Part shown: in pieces, positions 44,661 to 55,847 of the stretch
Position numbering within the stretch: position 1 is the first letter of the stretch
How the letters are laid out: each line of letters opens with the position of its first letter
Origin: Pseudomonas sp.
Lineage (GTDB): Bacteria > Pseudomonadota > Gammaproteobacteria > Pseudomonadales > Pseudomonadaceae
DNA: 64,000 nucleotides
Reading direction: 5' to 3'
Assembly: GCF_030690725.1 (NCBI RefSeq)
Contig: NZ_JAUYGD010000065.1
Coordinates: forward strand, 62,001 to 126,000
Position numbers and translations under genes: made by a program
The notes under the pieces: generated by a model
Seen by the model: only the letters and a program-made list of their open reading frames with translations
Told to the model about the DNA's origin: nothing
Databases searched by the model: none

Positions 44661-46865
44661 TTAGCGTGCGCTGATCAGCGGCGCAGTCAGCTTCTCCAGC
44701 AGGCCAGCCTGCGCGCTGCGCGGGTTCTGGTTACCGCTCGGGCTGGTACGCAGGTAACGCCCATCTGACTGCAGCACCCAGGCCTGGGTGTTGTCGGTCA
44801 GGTAGCTTTCCAGCTCCTTCTTGACCCGCAGAATCAGCTTCTTGCCTTCCACCGGGAAGCAGGTCTCGACGCGCTTGTCGAGGTTGCGCTCCATCCAGTC
44901 GGCGCTGGACAGGTAGATCTTCTCCTCGCCGCCATTGGAGAAATAGAACACCCGCGTGTGCTCCAGGAAGCGGCCGATGATCGAGCGCACCTGGATATTG
45001 TGCGAAACCCCGACAATCCCCGGACGCAGGCAGCACATGCCGCGCACCACCAGATCGATCTTCACCCCGGTCTGGCTGGCCTTGTACAGCGCGCGGATGA
45101 TCTTCGGATCGGTCAGCGAGTTGAACTTGGCGATGATATGCGCCGGCTTGCCCTCGGACGCCAGAGCAGTTTCGCGGGCGATCATGTCGAGCAGGGTCTT
45201 TTTCAGGGTAAACGGCGCGTGCAGCAGCTTCTTCATGCGCAGGGTCTTGCCCATGCCAATCAGCTGACTGAATAGCTTGGACACGTCCTCGCACAGCGCC
45301 GCATCGGCGGTGAGCAGGCTGTAGTCGGTGTACAGCTTGGCGTTGCCGGCGTGGTAGTTGCCAGTACCCAGGTGTGCGTAACGGACGATATCGCCGGCCT
45401 CGCGGCGCAGAATCAGCATCATCTTGGCGTGGGTCTTGAAGCCCACCACGCCGTAGATCACCACCGCACCGGCAGCCTGCAGACGGCTGGCCAGTTGCAG
45501 GTTGGACTCTTCATCGAAGCGCGCGCGCAGCTCGATCACCGCCGTGACTTCCTTGCCGTTACGCGCCGCCTCGACCAGCGCATCGACGATCTCCGAGTTG
45601 GCTCCGGAGCGATACAGGGTTTGCTTGATCGCCAGCACGTGCGGGTCTTTCGCCGCCTGACGCAGCAGGTCGACCACCGGGGTAAACGACTCGAAGGGGT
45701 GCAGCAGGAGGATGTCCTGCTTGCTGACCACGCTGAAAATGTTCTCGGCGTTCTGCAATAGCTTGGGGATCACCGGGGTGAACGGCGTGTATTGCAGCTC
45801 CGGATGGCTTTCCAGACCGGTGATGCTGAACAGGCGGGTCAGGTTGACCGGACCATTGACCCGATACAGCTCGGCCTCGGTCAGGCTGAACTGCTTGAGC
45901 AGGTAATCCAGCAGCGGCCGTGGGCAGGTGTCGACCACTTCCAGGCGCACCGCATCGCCGTAACGACGGCTGAACAGCTCGCCACGCAGGGCGCGGGCCA
46001 GGTCTTCGACGTCCTCGGTGTCCACCGACAGGTCGGCGTTACGGGTCAAGCGGAACTGGTAGCAACCCTTAACCTTCATGCCTTGGAACAGGTCATCGGC
46101 GTGGGCGTGAATCATCGAGGAGAGGAACACGAAGTTGTCGCCAGGGCCGCCGACATCCTCCGGCACCTTGATGATGCGTGGCAGCAGACGCGGCGCCGGG
46201 ATAATCGCCAGACCGGAGTCGCGGCCGAAGGCGTCGATGCCTTCCAGCTCGACGATAAAGTTCAGGCTCTTGTTCACCAGCAGCGGGAACGGGTGCGTCG
46301 GGTCGAGGCCGATCGGGGTGATGATTGGCGCGATCTCGTCGCGGAAATAACGGCGTACCCAGGCCTTGTGCTTGGCCGTCCAGAAGCGCCGGCGGATAAA
46401 ATTGACGTTGTGCTTGGCCAGCGCCGGGAACAGGTTGTCGTTGAGGATGGCGTACTGGCGGTCCACCTGCTCGTGCACCAGCTCGGCAATCCGCGCCAGC
46501 GCCTGGTGCGGCTGCAAGCCATCGGCACCGGCCTGTTCGCGGGCGAAGTTGATCTGCTTCTTCAGGCCGGCCACGCGGATCTCGAAGAACTCATCCAGGT
46601 TGCTGGAGAAGATCAGCAGAAACTTCAGCCGTTCCAGCAACGGATAGGACTCATCCAGCGCCTGTTCCAGCACGCGGATATTGAATTGCAGCTGCGACAG
46701 CTCGCGGTGAATGTACAGGCTGCTGTCATCCAGGTTATGGATCACCACAGGCGCAGGTACGACCGGCGCTGGGGCCTCGATGACAGGGGGTTCCACGGCT
46801 ACAACCTCATCGACGACCGGCTGGGCGTCTTGCAATTCAGGGGTACTGAGTCCTTCGGTGTTCAT
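44661..46865 (-). CDS. ppk: Polyphosphate kinase 1
   Basis: 734 aa. A ~35-residue N-terminal extension rich in Pro, Val and Glu precedes the conserved part ([33 protein letters not shown]). The phospho-His region [16 protein letters not shown] and the PLD-type fold segments are present. It makes polyphosphate from ATP. It is convergent with ppx, so the synthetic and degradative genes are not co-transcribed. Confidence 0.95.
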   Translation of the reverse strand: MNTEGLSTPELQDAQPVVDEVVAVEPPVIEAPAPVVPAPVVIHNLDDSSLYIHRELSQLQFNIRVLEQALDESYPLLERLKFLLIFSSNLDEFFEIRVAGLKKQINFAREQAGADGLQPHQALARIAELVHEQVDRQYAILNDNLFPALAKHNVNFIRRRFWTAKHKAWVRRYFRDEIAPIITPIGLDPTHPFPLLVNKSLNFIVELEGIDAFGRDSGLAIIPAPRLLPRIIKVPEDVGGPGDNFVFLSSMIHAHADDLFQGMKVKGCYQFRLTRNADLSVDTEDVEDLARALRGELFSRRYGDAVRLEVVDTCPRPLLDYLLKQFSLTEAELYRVNGPVNLTRLFSITGLESHPELQYTPFTPVIPKLLQNAENIFSVVSKQDILLLHPFESFTPVVDLLRQAAKDPHVLAIKQTLYRSGANSEIVDALVEAARNGKEVTAVIELRARFDEESNLQLASRLQAAGAVVIYGVVGFKTHAKMMLILRREAGDIVRYAHLGTGNYHAGNAKLYTDYSLLTADAALCEDVSKLFSQLIGMGKTLRMKKLLHAPFTLKKTLLDMIARETALASEGKPAHIIAKFNSLTDPKIIRALYKASQTGVKIDLVVRGMCCLRPGIVGVSHNIQVRSIIGRFLEHTRVFYFSNGGEEKIYLSSADWMERNLDKRVETCFPVEGKKLILRVKKELESYLTDNTQAWVLQSDGRYLRTSPSGNQNPRSAQAGLLEKLTAPLISAR

Positions 46866-46883
46866 TACAAAGTCCTGGCGGGG

Positions 46884-48118
<1,235 letters not shown>

Positions 48119-48142
48119 ATGGGCTCCTACTATGAATAACCT

Positions 48143-49378
48143 TTAGGCGGGTACGACATCCTGCCCGCGCGGGGTCCAGAACAAGGCGCCCAGGCTGAGC
48201 AGGCTATAGCCCAACAGCAGCGCCCAGAGCAGTGGCTGAGCGCTCAGCAGGCCAAGCTGCAGGGCCAGCCAGGCCGCCGGCAGGTTGAGCAGCAGACGCA
48301 GCATTTCCCAGCGCCTGGCCGTCGGCCGGTTTTCCAGCCAGCTGCCGATGATCGTCAGCCCCACGGCCATCCAGACGATGCCCAGCAGCGCCTGCGCCAG
48401 ATTCAGTGTGTCGCCCATGCCCAGCAGCACGGTGCCGGCCACCACGTAGAGGCTGAACTGCACACCGGCATAGAGCTTCTGCGCCAGGCTCAACGGCACG
48501 TCAAATTTGACGAACTGGCTGAGGTCCGGCTTGCTCTGCGGGTACTTGGCCGCGACATCGGCCGGGCGCCAGCCGGTGCGCATAAACCAGATGCGCAGCT
48601 TGTCCCACCAGGACTCGGCGCGCACCGCATCACGCCACAGCGCGACATAGAACTGCGCATTGGCCCACAGCGGGTTCCAGCTGGCCAGCGGCGTGGTCAC
48701 GCCGAACACCACCGGATCTTCATCCAGCTCCTCCTGAAAGGTGCCGAACAACCGATCCCAGAGAATGAACACGCCGCCGTAATTGCGATCCATATACACA
48801 GCATTCTGCGCATGGTGCACGCGGTGGTTGGAGGGGGTGATAAAGAACCACTCGAACCAGCCCAGTTTGGGAATATGCCGGGTATGCACCCAGAACTGAT
48901 AAAGCAGGTTCAACGCCGCCACGGTGAGGAATACCAACGGCGGCACGCCGATCAGCGCCATCGGCAGGTAGAAGATCCAGCCGAAGATGAAACCAGTACT
49001 GGTCTGCCGCAGTGCGGTGGAAAGGTTGTAGTCCTCGCTCTGATGGTGCACCGAGTGCGCGGCCCAGAGCACATTGCGCTCATGGCCCAGGCGGTGGTTC
49101 CAGTAGTAGCAGAAGTCGTAAAAGACAAAGGCGAACAGCCAGACCCACAGGCTGCTGGCCGATAAATCGAACACACCGAAATGCTGCCAGGCCAGGGTGT
49201 AGGTGAGCAGACCGACGGCTTTGGTCAGCAGGCCCACGGTGGTCGACAGCACCCCAGCGCTGAGACTGTTGAGCGCATCGGAGAAGCGGTAGGTGCTGAC
49301 CCCGCGCCAGCGGTCGAGCAACAGTTCCAGGGCGATCAAGGCAAAGAAGAACGGTACGGCATAAAGGATGTAATTCAT
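48143..49378 (-). CDS. Fatty-acid hydroxylase / sterol desaturase family membrane protein
   Basis: 411 aa with several spans. His clusters HRLGH, HSVHH and HRVHH supply the di-iron site of the family. The N-terminal half carries the catalytic core; the C-terminal half (about residue 300 on) adds further spans, as in alkylglycerol monooxygenase-like proteins. Substrate is unknown, probably a membrane lipid. Confidence 0.85.
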   Translation of the reverse strand: MNYILYAVPFFFALIALELLLDRWRGVSTYRFSDALNSLSAGVLSTTVGLLTKAVGLLTYTLAWQHFGVFDLSASSLWVWLFAFVFYDFCYYWNHRLGHERNVLWAAHSVHHQSEDYNLSTALRQTSTGFIFGWIFYLPMALIGVPPLVFLTVAALNLLYQFWVHTRHIPKLGWFEWFFITPSNHRVHHAQNAVYMDRNYGGVFILWDRLFGTFQEELDEDPVVFGVTTPLASWNPLWANAQFYVALWRDAVRAESWWDKLRIWFMRTGWRPADVAAKYPQSKPDLSQFVKFDVPLSLAQKLYAGVQFSLYVVAGTVLLGMGDTLNLAQALLGIVWMAVGLTIIGSWLENRPTARRWEMLRLLLNLPAAWLALQLGLLSAQPLLWALLLGYSLLSLGALFWTPRGQDVVPA

Positions 49379-49698
49379 GGTTTCACCGGTTGCATAGAAT
49401 CGCCATATCGCTGCACGAGGCTAACGGCTAGGATTGCTGAATAAATCCTAGCCCAGCGCCACATCCGCCTCGCGGCGCGCCATGCCAACCTAAGTGGCAT
49501 ATGGCGACAGCTAGAACCGTTACGACCTGCTGCGCGTCGGCCCTGCTGCGTTAAAAACAGGCTCGGAATGCTCATGTACAAAAGTACACTCCGCTTCCTC
49601 GCCTATTTTTGCCTTGCAGTGCTCTAGCTCGCGAGATCGTGAATAAAGCTCAAAGGACATGACTCAACCCGATACGGCTGGCAATTCAGGAGAACTTG
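49379..49698. other. Gene-free region with repeat copy B
   Basis: 320 bases between two divergently transcribed genes. It contains the inverted interspersed repeat (49524-49637) and, between 49638 and 49698, the ElbB ribosome site. No other gene or convincing promoter is seen. Confidence 0.5.
49524..49637. repeat. Interspersed palindromic repeat, copy B (inverted)
   Basis: The reverse complement of this segment aligns with copy A (40893-41007) almost throughout. The outer stem reads GGC/GCC where copy A reads GAC/GTC, a compensatory change. The inner stem TGTAC-TTTT-GTACA is identical. Confidence 0.8.
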
Positions 49699-50361
49699 AT
49701 GAACAAGAAAGTCGCGGTGATTCTTTCCGGCTGTGGCGTCTATGACGGCGCGGAAATCCATGAAAGCGTGATCACCCTGCTGCGTCTCGATCAGCGCGGC
49801 GCACTGGTGCAGTGCTTTGCCCCCAATGTGCCGCAGCTGCATGTGGTCGATCACTACAGTGGCGACGAAATGGACGACACGCGCAACGTACTGGTCGAGT
49901 CGGCGCGCATCGCCCGCGGCAAGATCAAGGACGTCAAGGAGCTGCATGTCGGCGACTTCGATGCGCTGATCATGCCCGGCGGCTTCGGCGTGGCGAAAAA
50001 CCTTTCTGACTTCGCCATCAGCGGCGCCAACTGCACCGTGCAGGCCGATGTGCTGAGCGCTACCCGCGCCTTCGTTGCCGCCGGCAAGCCGGTGGGTCTG
50101 ATGTGCATCGCCCCGGCGCTGGCGGCGAAAATCTTCGGCAGCGGCGTGATCTGCACCATCGGCAAGGACCACGAAACGGCGGCCACTCTGGTGCAAATGG
50201 GCGCCGAGCACCATGAGTGCGAAGTCAGCGAGATCGTCGAAGACGCCGAGCGCAAGCTGGTGACCACCCCGGCCTATATGCTCGCCCAGTCGATCAGCGA
50301 AGCCGCCTCGGGGATCAACAAGCTGGTGGATCGCGTGCTCGAGCTTAGCCACCCGGTCTAA
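49699..50361 (+). CDS. elbB: Isoprenoid biosynthesis glyoxalase ElbB (DJ-1 family)
   Basis: 220 aa from ATG 49699; a TTG one codon earlier would add nothing. AGGAGA lies 6 bases upstream. The DJ-1/PfpI fold is seen in KKVAVILSGCGVYDGAEIHESV and LIMPGGFGVAKNLS, and the nucleophile Cys in GLMCIAPALAAK. Members have glyoxalase III activity and were linked to isoprenoid metabolism. Confidence 0.92.
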   Translation: MNKKVAVILSGCGVYDGAEIHESVITLLRLDQRGALVQCFAPNVPQLHVVDHYSGDEMDDTRNVLVESARIARGKIKDVKELHVGDFDALIMPGGFGVAKNLSDFAISGANCTVQADVLSATRAFVAAGKPVGLMCIAPALAAKIFGSGVICTIGKDHETAATLVQMGAEHHECEVSEIVEDAERKLVTTPAYMLAQSISEAASGINKLVDRVLELSHPV

Positions 50362-50367
50362 GTCTGC

Positions 50368-50392
50368 GGCCTGATCAGCCACCGATCAGGCC
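50368..50392. terminator. Hairpin after elbB
   Basis: GGCCTGATC and GATCAGGCC form a perfect 9-bp stem with a 7-base loop just past the elbB stop. No U-run follows, so a terminator role is only partial. Confidence 0.5.
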
Positions 50393-50497
50393 GATAGCAC
50401 GCCAATCACGCCAATGCGCGCGGTACTCCGGCCGCGCCACTGGTCAGATCGGCCGCAGTGCGGCAGGTTGAGCTTCCCCTCGCCCAGGCACGCCCCC

Positions 50498-50968
50498 ATG
50501 AGCAACCCACCGTTCGAGCTGACCGCCGAGCTGCAGCAAGCAGTCAGCAGCTTCTTCCAGCGCATCCCCTTCAATCAGGTGCTCGGCATCGAGCTGGATG
50601 AGCTAAGCGCCCAGCGCGTGACCATGCACCTGCCGATGAAGCCCGAGCTGATCGGCAACTTCGTCCACGGCATTCTGCATGGCGGGGTGATTTCCTCGCT
50701 GCTGGATGTGGCTGGCGGCGCCATGGCGCTGATTGGCGCATTCGACAAACACCAGCACCTGTCCAGCGCCGAGCGCATGGCGCGGCTGTCCAAGCTCGGC
50801 ACCATCGACCTGCGCATCGATTACCTGCGCCCCGGCCGTGGCCAGCGCTTTACCGCTACCGCCGTGCTGCTGCGTACCGGCAACAAGGTCGCGGTGGTGC
50901 GTAGCGAACTGCACAGCGATGACGGCACCCTGGTGGCCGTCGGCACCGGCACCTACCTGTGTGGCTAA
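50498..50968 (+). CDS. Hotdog-fold acyl-CoA thioesterase
   Basis: 156 aa from ATG 50498, where homology begins. The segment FVHGILHGGVISSLLDVAGGAMA is the PaaI/thioesterase-like hotdog signature. It probably hydrolyses an acyl-CoA thioester; the substrate is not known. Only 3 bases separate its stop from the convergent yaiI stop. Confidence 0.82.
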   Translation: MSNPPFELTAELQQAVSSFFQRIPFNQVLGIELDELSAQRVTMHLPMKPELIGNFVHGILHGGVISSLLDVAGGAMALIGAFDKHQHLSSAERMARLSKLGTIDLRIDYLRPGRGQRFTATAVLLRTGNKVAVVRSELHSDDGTLVAVGTGTYLCG

Positions 50969-50971
50969 CAG

Positions 50972-51424
50972 CTAAGCACGCTGCAAACGGGTGAGGATGC
51001 GGTCCAGTGCATTGGCGAACGCCTGCTTGTCGCGCTCGCCATACGGCGGCTGGCCGCCGCCGACCTGACCCAGCTCACGCAGCTCGGTAAACAGGTTACG
51101 CACCGCCAGCTTGTCGCCCATATTGCGCTCATCAAACTCGCGGCCGCGCGGGTCGAGGGCCGCCACGCCTTTCTTCACCAGACGGTCGGCCAGCGGCACG
51201 TCGCTGCAGATCACCAGCTCACCCGGCAGCGCATGCTCCACCAGGTAATCATCCGCCGCATCCGGGCCGCTGGGCACCACGATCAGCCGCACGCAGCTGT
51301 AGGCCGGTTTGATTTGCGCCTGGCCCGCTACCAACAGCACCTCGAAGCGCCGCTTCAAGGCGAACTTAACCACCTGATCCTTGGCCGCCTTGGGGCAGGC
51401 ATCGGCATCAATCCAGACTCGCAT
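50972..51424 (-). CDS. yaiI: UPF0178/YaiI-family protein
   Basis: 150 aa. Start at ATG 51424; a GTG one codon upstream is less likely. MRVWIDADACPKAAKDQV and the later CSDVPLADRLVKKG are the UPF0178 (DUF188) signatures, a PIN-like fold with conserved Asp residues. The function is not established. Confidence 0.85.
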   Translation of the reverse strand: MRVWIDADACPKAAKDQVVKFALKRRFEVLLVAGQAQIKPAYSCVRLIVVPSGPDAADDYLVEHALPGELVICSDVPLADRLVKKGVAALDPRGREFDERNMGDKLAVRNLFTELRELGQVGGGQPPYGERDKQAFANALDRILTRLQRA

Positions 51425-51487
51425 CACCCAGCACTCTCCAGAGGCAACAAAACCGGCATGTTAAGCCATGCCGGCAGTAGCTGCGCT

Positions 51488-53380
51488 TCACGCCTGAGAC
51501 AGACGGCGACGCTCGCCCAGCCAGCTGCGGCCATAAAGCAGCGCAATGGCCGCCAGCGCCGTGGCCTGGGCCGCAAGACTGTAGGCATCATCGTGAATAC
51601 CCAGCCAGTCGAACTCGAAGAATGCCACCGGCCGTGTGCCGAGCACCCCGGCTTCCTGCAGGGCCGCGACGCCGTGGCCGGCAAACACCACCGAAAGCAC
51701 ACAGAGCAGCACGGCATTGACGCCGAAGAAGGTCGCCAGCGGCAGTTTGCGCGAGCCGCGCAGAATCACCCAGGCCAAACCAAGCAGCAGCACCAGCGCT
51801 GCGGCTGCGCCAGCCAGGACCATGCCATGGCCTTGCGGGCCGGCCTGCAGCCAGAGGGTTTCATAGAACAGGATGACTTCGAACAACTCGCGGTACACCG
51901 AGAAGAATGCCAGCACGGCAAAGCCAAAACGCCCGCCACCGCCAACCAGGCTGCTCTTGATGTAATCCTGCCAGGCCGCCGCATGCCGGCGGTCATGCAT
52001 CCACACGCCGAGCCAGAGCACCATCACGCTGGCAAACAGTGCGGTCACACCTTCGAGCAGTTCACGCTGCGCGCCGCTGACATCGATCAGGTAGGCCGCC
52101 AATGCCCAGGTGCCAGCGCCGGCCAGCAGCGCCAGGCCCCAGCCGATATGCACACTGCGCACCGCCTGCTGCTGACCGGTGTTGCGCAAAAAGGCGAGGA
52201 TCGCCGCCAACACCAGAATCGCCTCCAGCCCTTCACGCAGCAGAATCAGCAGGCTGGAAAAGAAACTCAGTGAGTCCGACAGGCCATCGCTGTCGAGCAA
52301 GGCCGCCGAGGCCGCCAGCTCGGCCTTAGCCTGCTCCAGCCGCTGCGCAGCCTGCGGCACCGACAGACCATCCTGCAGCGCCTGACGGTAAGCCATCAGC
52401 GCACGCTCGGTGGTCTTGCGCTGCACCGAGTCAAGGTTATCCAGGGCACTTTCGACCAGCTCGAAGCCTTCCAGATAAGCGCCGACGGACAGGTCGTAGG
52501 CCTGCTCATGATCACCGGCGCGGTAGGCGGCCAGGCTCTGCTCCAGGGTCGCGCGGGTGTGTTCGATCAATTGCAGCGGGCCGCGCTGCTGCACCGGCGG
52601 CTGGGCACGCTGGATGCGGAAGCGTGCGGCCGCCTCATCACCCTGCGCGGCCGCCACTTCATCCGGGGTCGTGCCGGCCAGTGTCGCCATACTGAACGGC
52701 TCGCCTGCGGTAACCGGCTCGGCACTGAAGCCAGCGATATAACTGGCCAGATCCCAGCGCTGGCGTTCATCCAGCTGATCGGCAAAAGCAGCCATATCGG
52801 TGCCATCGATGCCCAGGCCGATGCTGTTGAACAAGTCATACAGGCTTAACCGATTGAGCCGCGCCAGGTCGCGCAGGTTGGCTGGCGGCGGTTCCAGGCC
52901 GATACCCGCCGGCCCGTCGCCCGCGCCGCTGTCGCCGTGGCACACGCTGCAATGCTGGGCAAACAGCGGCGCGCCACGGATGGGGTCGGGGGTGATGGCC
53001 GGCGTCTGGCTGACGCCATAGGCCGTGGCCAGGGTCGCGGCCAACTGCCGCGCCTGCTGCGCGACCTGGCTGCCCTCGACACGCTGTTCAATGCCCTGGC
53101 GCAGGCTGGCTACGCCTTGCTCCAGCTCGGCCTGTTCGCTACGCGCTGGCAGCGCAACGATCAGGCCTTGCAGTACAGTAAGAAACTCCAGCTGCTCGCG
53201 GTATTCGCCGGAGTCGATCACCTGACCATTGACCACGGTGGTCGGGTAGTCAGCGCCCAGGTAACCAAGCAGATGCAGAGCTTGCGCCGCGCCCTCGATG
53301 GGCTCGGCCATAACAGCCAGGCTGCACAGTGCCAACACGGGCACCAGCAACCAGCTGCAGAAACGCAATACGAAAGTCAT
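51488..53380 (-). CDS. Cytochrome c-FTR1 iron permease fusion
   Basis: 630 aa. ATG at 53380 follows GGAG and opens a signal peptide (FCSWLLVPVLALCSLAVMA). A heme-binding CSVCH at residues 144-148 marks a cytochrome c domain, and the C-terminal half is an FTR1 permease with the REGLE motif (about 382-386) and the RELFE motif (about 497-501). These acidic motifs carry Fe in FTR1. The fusion suggests that iron oxidation or electron handling is built into the permease. No EfeB or EfeO partner is adjacent. Confidence 0.85.
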   Translation of the reverse strand: MTFVLRFCSWLLVPVLALCSLAVMAEPIEGAAQALHLLGYLGADYPTTVVNGQVIDSGEYREQLEFLTVLQGLIVALPARSEQAELEQGVASLRQGIEQRVEGSQVAQQARQLAATLATAYGVSQTPAITPDPIRGAPLFAQHCSVCHGDSGAGDGPAGIGLEPPPANLRDLARLNRLSLYDLFNSIGLGIDGTDMAAFADQLDERQRWDLASYIAGFSAEPVTAGEPFSMATLAGTTPDEVAAAQGDEAAARFRIQRAQPPVQQRGPLQLIEHTRATLEQSLAAYRAGDHEQAYDLSVGAYLEGFELVESALDNLDSVQRKTTERALMAYRQALQDGLSVPQAAQRLEQAKAELAASAALLDSDGLSDSLSFFSSLLILLREGLEAILVLAAILAFLRNTGQQQAVRSVHIGWGLALLAGAGTWALAAYLIDVSGAQRELLEGVTALFASVMVLWLGVWMHDRRHAAAWQDYIKSSLVGGGGRFGFAVLAFFSVYRELFEVILFYETLWLQAGPQGHGMVLAGAAAALVLLLGLAWVILRGSRKLPLATFFGVNAVLLCVLSVVFAGHGVAALQEAGVLGTRPVAFFEFDWLGIHDDAYSLAAQATALAAIALLYGRSWLGERRRLSQA

Positions 53381-53400
53381 ATAGGAGTTGATCCCAAATA

Positions 53401-53417
53401 CGAATGGATGACATTCG
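53401..53417. promoter_or_regulatory. Palindrome before the iron permease, possible operator
   Basis: CGAATG-GATGA-CATTCG is a perfect inverted repeat 20 bases upstream of the permease start. It is not a good Fur box, but its position suits a metal-responsive operator. Confidence 0.35.
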
Positions 53418-53501
53418 ATTGTTACCCTCCTAACGACTTTCCTCAACCTTTGATCGACCACGGCCCGCGACGGATCGTCGCAACGGCGCAGGAGTGATGC
53501 G

Positions 53502-54275
53502 ATGAGTTTTTGGCAACGCCTGGATGAACCGGCGCATGTCGTGGTCTGTGGCGCCAGCCGGGGGATTGGCCTGGCCCTTACCACACAAGTGCTCGCCCGC
53601 GCCGATGTCGCCGAGGTCTGGGCCATCGCCCGCCAGGCCACTCAGGCGCCCGGCCTGCTTGAGCTGACAGCGCAATATGGCCAACGCCTGCACTGTCTGG
53701 ATGTGGATGTATGCGATGAACAGGCGCTAAGCGAGCTGGCCGCACATTTGCGCACCGCCATTGCGCGTCTGCATCTGCTGCTATGCACGGTTGGCGTGCT
53801 GCAGGACGGCGTGGCAAAGGCCGAGAAGGGTTTGGCGCAGATCAATCTTGAGGGGCTGATGGCGACCTTTCAGCGCAACAGCTTTGCGCCGATTCTGCTG
53901 CTCAAGCACCTGCTGCCGCTGCTCCGTGGTCAGCATGCCTGCACCGTGGCGGCGCTGTCGGCGCGGGTCGGTTCGATTGGCGACAACCGCCTCGGCGGCT
54001 GGTACAGCTACCGCGCCAGCAAGGCTGCGCTGAATCAGCTGCTGCACACCGCGAGCATCGAGTTGAGCCGGCTTAACCCCAACAGCTGCGTGCTCAGCCT
54101 GCATCCTGGTACGACCGACACCGCACTGTCGAAACCCTTTCAGGCCAATGTGCCGGCAGACAAGCTGTTTACCCCGAGCTATTCAGCCGAGTGCCTGCTG
54201 GCGCAGATCGAACAGCACGGCCCGGCGCAGACTGGCACGTTCTGGGGCTGGGACGGCCAGCCGATCCCCTGGTAG
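53502..54275 (+). CDS. SDR oxidoreductase
   Basis: 257 aa. VVCGASRGIGLALTTQVLARA is the NAD(P)-binding motif, and YSYRASKAAL gives the YxxxK catalytic pair. It resembles the CsgA/C-factor-like SDRs. The substrate is unknown. It is divergent from the iron permease and separate from the LysE gene. Confidence 0.85.
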   Translation: MSFWQRLDEPAHVVVCGASRGIGLALTTQVLARADVAEVWAIARQATQAPGLLELTAQYGQRLHCLDVDVCDEQALSELAAHLRTAIARLHLLLCTVGVLQDGVAKAEKGLAQINLEGLMATFQRNSFAPILLLKHLLPLLRGQHACTVAALSARVGSIGDNRLGGWYSYRASKAALNQLLHTASIELSRLNPNSCVLSLHPGTTDTALSKPFQANVPADKLFTPSYSAECLLAQIEQHGPAQTGTFWGWDGQPIPW

Positions 54276-54290
54276 CAATACCAACGCAGT

Positions 54291-54920
54291 TCAGACCGGC
54301 GCGCGGCGCACGCTGGCAAGCAGTGCCGCCGCGCCGACAAACAGCGCGCCAAAGGTACGGTTCATCAGCTTCTGCTGACGCGGCGAACGCAGCGCGCCCA
54401 GCACCCGTGCAGCCAGGCCGGTATAGCCGGCCATCACGATCAGGTCGACGCAGATCATGGTCACGCCCATCACCAGATACTGGCTCAGCAACGGGGCTTG
54501 CGGGTTAAGGAACTGCGGTAGCACCGCGAGCATAAAGACGATGGCCTTGGGGTTGCTGAAGTTGACCAGAAAGCCGCGCAGCACCAGGGTCAGCGGGCGG
54601 CCGATAGGCCGCTCGGTCTGCGCGGTCATATCACTGGGCAGCGCCTGCCACTGGCGATAGCCGAGGTACACCAGATAGACCACGCCAAACCATTTGATCA
54701 GGCTAAAGGCCAGCTCCGACGCCGCCAGAATCGCCCCGACACCGGCGGCCACAATGGCGATCTGCAAGGCCAGGCCCAGCTGCAGGCCCAAGGCATTCCA
54801 GTAACCGCGTAGAAAGCCGTACTGCAGCCCGGCCGACATCGAAGCAATCGCCCCCGCGCCCGGCGACAGGCTGATGACCCAACAGGCCACAAAGAACGCA
54901 AGCCAGGTTTCCAGTGCCAT
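54291..54920 (-). CDS. LysE/RhtB-type amino acid exporter
   Basis: 209 aa. Start at ATG 54920 (ALETWLAFFVACWVISLSPGAGAIASM) where the family begins; a longer frame adds an unrelated leader. Six hydrophobic spans and the SPGAGAIASMSAGLQYG signature identify a LysE-family translocator. It probably exports a homoserine-lactone or amino acid; the substrate is not known. Confidence 0.88.
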   Translation of the reverse strand: MALETWLAFFVACWVISLSPGAGAIASMSAGLQYGFLRGYWNALGLQLGLALQIAIVAAGVGAILAASELAFSLIKWFGVVYLVYLGYRQWQALPSDMTAQTERPIGRPLTLVLRGFLVNFSNPKAIVFMLAVLPQFLNPQAPLLSQYLVMGVTMICVDLIVMAGYTGLAARVLGALRSPRQQKLMNRTFGALFVGAAALLASVRRAPV

Positions 54921-54995
54921 GGCAGATACCTCAAACAGAAAATAAAAAAATGAAGGGATCATTTTTTAACGTCGCATAGCGACGGCCCGTAGGGT

Positions 54996-55047
54996 GGCCG
55001 CCAAGGATGGCGGCCATAAAAAGGGGCAGGCCGCTAGCCTACCCCTT
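54996..55047. terminator. Hairpin pair between lysE-type gene and terC
   Basis: GGCCGCC/GGCGGCC with a 6-base loop at 54996-55015, then AAGGGGCAGGC/GCCTACCCCTT at 55021-55047. Read on the minus strand the second hairpin is followed by five T, so it terminates terC. Confidence 0.75.
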
Positions 55048-55073
55048 GTTGGGTTACTCGCCCAGCCAGCTAA

Positions 55074-55841
55074 TCAGTCCGGCGAACCCTTACGCAGTTG
55101 CACCGGCTCCAGCTCTGCTTCTTTGCGGGCCCGTGCGCGGGCCACGCGCATGCGGATATTGACGGCTTCCACCGCCAAGGAGAAGGCCATGGCGAAGTAC
55201 ACATAGCCCTTCGGCACATGCACGCCGAAGGCTTCGGCGACCAGCACGGTACCGACCACGATAAGGAACGACAGGGCGAGTATTTTCAGGCTCGGGTGCT
55301 TGTCGATAAAGTCGCTGATGGTGCCGGCAGAGAGCATCATCACGATCACCGAAATCACAATGGCCGCGACCATGACTGGCACGTTGTCGACCAGGCCGAC
55401 TGCAGTGATCACCGAGTCCAGGGAGAAGACGATGTCGATAATCGCGATCTGCACGATGATGCCCATAAAGCCGTAGGCCTTGCCGCCTGCGGTCTGAGCT
55501 TCTTCTTCGCCTTCCAGGCTGTGGAAGATCTCCGCCGTGCTCTTCCACAACAGGAACAGACCACCGAAGAGCAAAATCAGATCACGCCCGGAGAAGCCTT
55601 GATCGAACACATGGAACAGGTCGGCCGTCAGGCGCATCACCCAACTGATCGACAGCAGCAGCAGAATCCGCGTGCCCATCGCCAACGCCAGGCCGAAGAA
55701 GCGCGCCTTGGGTTGTTGATGCTTGGGCAGACGGCTGACCAGGATCGAGATAAAGATGATGTTGTCGATGCCCAGGACAATTTCCAGGGCGGTCAGGGTC
55801 AGAAACGCGACCCAGAGTTCAGGGCTGGCCAGCCATTCCAT
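55074..55841 (-). CDS. TerC-family integral membrane protein
   Basis: 255 aa with about seven spans. The family metal-binding motifs LEIVLGIDNIIFISIL and IIDIVFSLDSVITAVG, each with a conserved Asp, are present. TerC proteins are linked to metal export at the exit of the Sec system and to tellurite resistance; the exact role here is not known. It lies 6 bases upstream of the small MscS gene. Confidence 0.87.
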   Translation of the reverse strand: MEWLASPELWVAFLTLTALEIVLGIDNIIFISILVSRLPKHQQPKARFFGLALAMGTRILLLLSISWVMRLTADLFHVFDQGFSGRDLILLFGGLFLLWKSTAEIFHSLEGEEEAQTAGGKAYGFMGIIVQIAIIDIVFSLDSVITAVGLVDNVPVMVAAIVISVIVMMLSAGTISDFIDKHPSLKILALSFLIVVGTVLVAEAFGVHVPKGYVYFAMAFSLAVEAVNIRMRVARARARKEAELEPVQLRKGSPD

Positions 55842-55847
55842 AATTGC

